Below, one piece after another: positions 61,304 to 64,000 of a stretch of DNA of 64,000 nucleotides. Position 1 is the stretch's first letter; every line of letters begins with the position of its first letter. The notes beneath the pieces are model-generated. The model was given only the letters and a program-made list of their open reading frames with translations, was not told the DNA's origin and ran no database searches. The stretch is from positions 319,526 to 383,525 of the forward strand of contig NW_013171827.1 of assembly GCF_000151665.1 (NCBI RefSeq), written 5' to 3'. The position numbers and the translations under genes are program-made. The DNA is from Blastocystis hominis (Eukaryota; Sar; Bigyra; Opalinata; Blastocystidae).

Positions 61304-64000
61304 ATGCATCGTGAACGCATTCAATACCATAATGGCGGTGGACCCTGGTTCCATTTTTGCTGTGTGGAGTGTGCTCCGAGTGAGAATTTCTGTACTTCAA
61401 ACTGTGCAACGTGGCGAACCCATTCATGCCATGTGGGACCGCGGATACATGGAGATAACTTGCAACGTGGGAGGTATCTGGTACAGGCACGACGTTCTTG
61501 CCTAGGATATCTGTTCTGTTTCTCGTATTTTCATTTTCATATTGTGAGGTGGTAGAGTGTGGTAGAGAGAACGGATTTGCGATGAGTGAAAGGGCAAACA
61601 ATGGGAGCAAGACCTGTAGGTTTGTAGAAGCGGAGCGTGTGTGGAACTTGGGAGAATGGGACAAGAAGGCGGAGTATGCGAACTGCTGTGGACACGGTCC
61701 TCGCCTCTGATTGATGGGAGCCGAGTGAACTGGAATGGCCAGTGGGAGCAGGCGAGTTCCAAGACGGTGCAGTTGTGCATTTGTGGGTCTGTGGAGCATG
61801 GGAAGGTGGAGGTGTGCGTGGTGCGGGCGTGTGGGAAGTGTTGGAATGGAAGAGAGGTGAGGTGCGTGGCGGTGGTGTGCCCCGCGGACGAAGCGGCGGG
61901 GTAGCCAGAAGGGCACTTGGGGCAAGTGTTGGATACGAAGTGCGATGTGGACTAGTGGGGCATGATCACGGATGGGTGCAACGCCTATCAGCAGTGGGAA
62001 TCGATCGATCGATCGATAGGGGACGGGCTCCTGCCAGCCCATCCTGCCGATGCTACGCTGCGTGGCGGGCGATGGGGCGAGGGACGTGGCGCTGTGGACG
62101 ATGGGAGATGGGAAGCAATCCACGATGTACTGCACGAGCAATGTGGGCGTGGGCGAGGTGATCAACGACCCATTCGAGCCCATGAACATCCACATCGTGT
62201 TTGAATTGGCCGAGGCCACGTTCTCCTATCCCACCACCGCGATCTCCATCTCCGACAACACCATTGGGTTCGCCTTCGCCTTCGCGTTCGATGGCTCCTT
62301 CCCGCGGTTCTGCGAAGGCACGCACGCTCTACATCAATGCCAACAGGTTGGTGTCCCGAAACGGCCTCCCCTTCCCCGCGGAAACCCTCATCGCGACCTT
62401 CTCGACCCGCGCCGGCGTTCGGTTGGCGTTCGGTTGGCGTTCGGTTGTGGCCTGCTCGCATTGTGGAGAGCGCGATTGGGATGAGGGAAGTGGAGTAGGC
62501 GCAGCGCAGCGCAGCGTGTCTGTGCAGATGGAGGTTCCCTGGAGCCGTGGCATCTACGATGAAGCCCCGATGGATGGCCTTGATGGGCAGCAATGTGCAG
62601 AGCCAGTTCTTCGAGACGCGCTCCGTGTTGGTGGCGGGCGCCATTGTGAACAGCGTGATGGCCATCAGCTGGCGTGTCCGCAAGGGCGCCTCCTGGTCCG
62701 CTTTCGCGTCCTTCTCCGTCTACCGCCCCGTCGTGCTGCTGCCTCCCTGCCTCCGCGCCCGTCGTGCTGCTGCCGCCTTCGAAGCCACGCAGGTGCGCTG
62801 GGTCTGGTGGTGGTGCGAGCTCTTCGTGCAGGCCTTGGTTGGCTCCCACTCCCAGCTCTTCGCCGCCGACGCGCTCCTCCAAGAGGGCGACGTCCAGCAA
62901 CCCGAGCTCTCTCTCTCTCTCTCGATGCGTGCGTGGCCTACTGGGTGCGCGTGGCGCTGTGCTCCGCCGCGTGCTCCATCCTCTCCGAGGCCTCCTCTCC
63001 CATCACCCTCGCCGCGTATGTCGTCGCGCCCGGCGCGGTGCAGAACCTCGAGGTGGCCGCGCTCTCCTCGACCTCGCTGCGCGTGCAGTGGGCAGAGCCG
63101 GCGGAGCTGGGCGGCGCCAGCATTCGGTACTACGTGGTGCGACGCTCGTGGATGGCGTCGATGGCCGTGATCCAGAGCGAGAGCGAGAGCGAGAGCGAGA
63201 GCGAGATCGCCAGCACGAACTGCTTCCTGGACCTGCAGAGCGTGCAGAGCGTGCAGAGCGTGCAGAGCGTGCAGCACGCGCCCATCTATCTGAGCGTGTC
63301 CGCGTTCACCGGGTATCTCTCCCGCCAATAGAAGATCCCCGCGGTTCTGTATGCGGTGTGTGTGGAATCAGGCGGAGGGCATTGAGTGGGACTGTGCGAT
63401 GGCGATTACCGGATCCTTCCATGATCTCTGCACCGCCACGTGCGAGCTTCGCGCTCCCGCGACTTCCTCCTTCCTCCTTCCTCCTTCCGCCGAACCGTCT
63501 GGTTCCCCGCGGGACGCGATGTGTGGGACGTGTTGGAGGGTGGGATCCCCGCGACTTCCTACACGCTGGAGTGCGTCCCGAGCGAAGTGGGCAGTGCCGA
63601 GTGGATGGGCAGGCAATTCGGAGTGTCCACGATGGCCACGTCGGAATTGGTTGGGTGTTGGTGGTGGACGGCGAGCCAACCTCCTCGCTCACCGGTTCGC
63701 TCTGGGTGTGGGTGTGGGTGTGGGTGTGAGTGAGCAGGAATCTGGTGGGCGATGGGGTGGGGTCCGTGGCTCCCTACGAAGGTGTGCAGAGTCGACCGGG
63801 CTCTCTGGATCTCTTCCTGTCCAACTGGGCGCAGAACGCCACCGTGGTCTCCGTCACCCAGCCCCTCCGCCTCCGCCTCCGCCTCCGCTTCCGCTTCCTC
63901 TTCGCATACGACGTGACCGGCGCGCTCATCCGCGCCCACCTCGTCGATCACGCCGGTGTCACGAGGTTGCGTCCCGAATATTTCGTGCCGGAGTATACAG
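61304..64000 (+). CDS. Large secreted protein with LamG-like and fibronectin III regions (partial)
   Basis: Runs off the window. The start and exon joins are not resolved. A cysteine-rich part at 61300-61920 includes a WNGQWEQASSKTVQLCICG...ACGKCWNGREVRCVAVVC stretch with a thrombospondin-1-like spacing. A LamG/concanavalin-like part (62050-62420) has VNIHIVFELAEATFSY, IGFAFAFAFDG and TLYINANRLVSRNG. A fibronectin III domain (63020-63330) has PGAVQNLEVAALSSTSLRVQW and GGASIRYYVV. From about 61.8 kb the sequence becomes much more GC-rich than the rest of the window and holds frame-keeping repeats (ESESES, QSVQSV). Such mosaics are typical of surface or secreted proteins of gut protists. Confidence 0.5.
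63177..63210 (+). repeat. GAGAGC repeat encoding Glu-Ser
   Basis: About five to six GAGAGC hexamers in the fibronectin III region, encoding ESESES. Followed at 63237-63275 by four copies of a 9-bp unit (AGCGTGCAG) encoding Ser-Val-Gln. Confidence 0.85.
63706..63730 (+). repeat. GTGTGG repeat
   Basis: Four tandem GTGTGG units near the window end; a second run of CCTCCG hexamers lies at 63860-63890. Confidence 0.8.

Noticed and set aside
61284-62900. Minus-strand open frames across the LamG/FN3 region
   Set aside because: GC-rich shadows (Arg/His/Pro-rich); the plus strand carries recognisable LamG-like and FN3 sequence.
1-64000. Prokaryotic operon, CRISPR array, insertion sequence or prophage content
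   Set aside because: All genes are spliced eukaryotic types with single-gene 3' motifs; no direct-repeat/spacer array, transposase or inverted-repeat-bounded element was seen.

Overview
The window is nuclear DNA of a eukaryotic protist with a very compact, intron-rich genome. Three signs point together to Blastocystis (a gut stramenopile) or a very close relative. First, nearly every gene is cut by tiny introns, mostly 28-38 nt with a strong mode at 30-35, of the form GT(A/G)...TAG. Second, the octamer TGTTTGTT lies just after most coding regions on the coding strand; this is the published Blastocystis 3'-end motif. Third, in some genes no in-frame stop precedes that motif, which fits the published Blastocystis habit of completing stop codons by polyadenylation. 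The species call is inference: no rRNA or marker gene is present.

Layout. 0-6.5 kb: a four-helix membrane protein, a small TIM chaperone, an unknown protein, eIF4E, the complex II flavoprotein SDHA and ribosomal protein uL13. 6.5-15.6 kb: a bZIP-like protein, splicing factor SF3A1, an MBOAT acyltransferase, the GTPase GPN1 and BCCIP. 15.6-20.2 kb: P2, eL18, eS17 and a La-motif (LARP) protein. 20.2-33 kb: two large minus-strand genes, a giant SZT2-like protein and the RAB3GAP catalytic subunit. 33-41.3 kb, plus strand: a mitochondrion-targeted HCF101-like Fe-S carrier, a PPR-like protein, a voltage-sensing PTEN-type phosphatase with an N-terminal CBS pair, and a HAD 5'-nucleotidase. 41.3-56 kb: uL29, tRNA-Phe, a PP2C phosphatase, an unknown mitochondrial protein, an MFS transporter, a D-2-hydroxyacid dehydrogenase, a phosphoglycolate-phosphatase-like enzyme, mL41, capping protein alpha, TIM23, a secreted DnaJ-type protein with Cys-rich modules, and a coiled-coil/C1 zinc protein. 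56-64 kb is different: AT-rich, with a MORN/leucine-rich-repeat gene, a broken capsid-like viral relic, and a GC-rich LamG/FN3 secreted protein that runs off the end.

Many products serve the mitochondrion-related organelle: SDHA, TIM23, small TIM, HCF101, mL41, a PPR-like protein, a dehydrogenase with a presequence, and one unknown protein. There are no operons. Neighbours share very short divergent promoters (33-120 bp), or follow each other with only about 15 bp between one gene's 3' motif and the next ATG.

The most striking gene is at 37221-40383. Its reconstructed exons encode CBS-CBS, a four-helix voltage sensor, and a PTEN-type phosphatase plus C2, an arrangement I do not know from described voltage-sensing phosphatases. 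All spliced models were made by eye from the DNA; exon edges are predictions.
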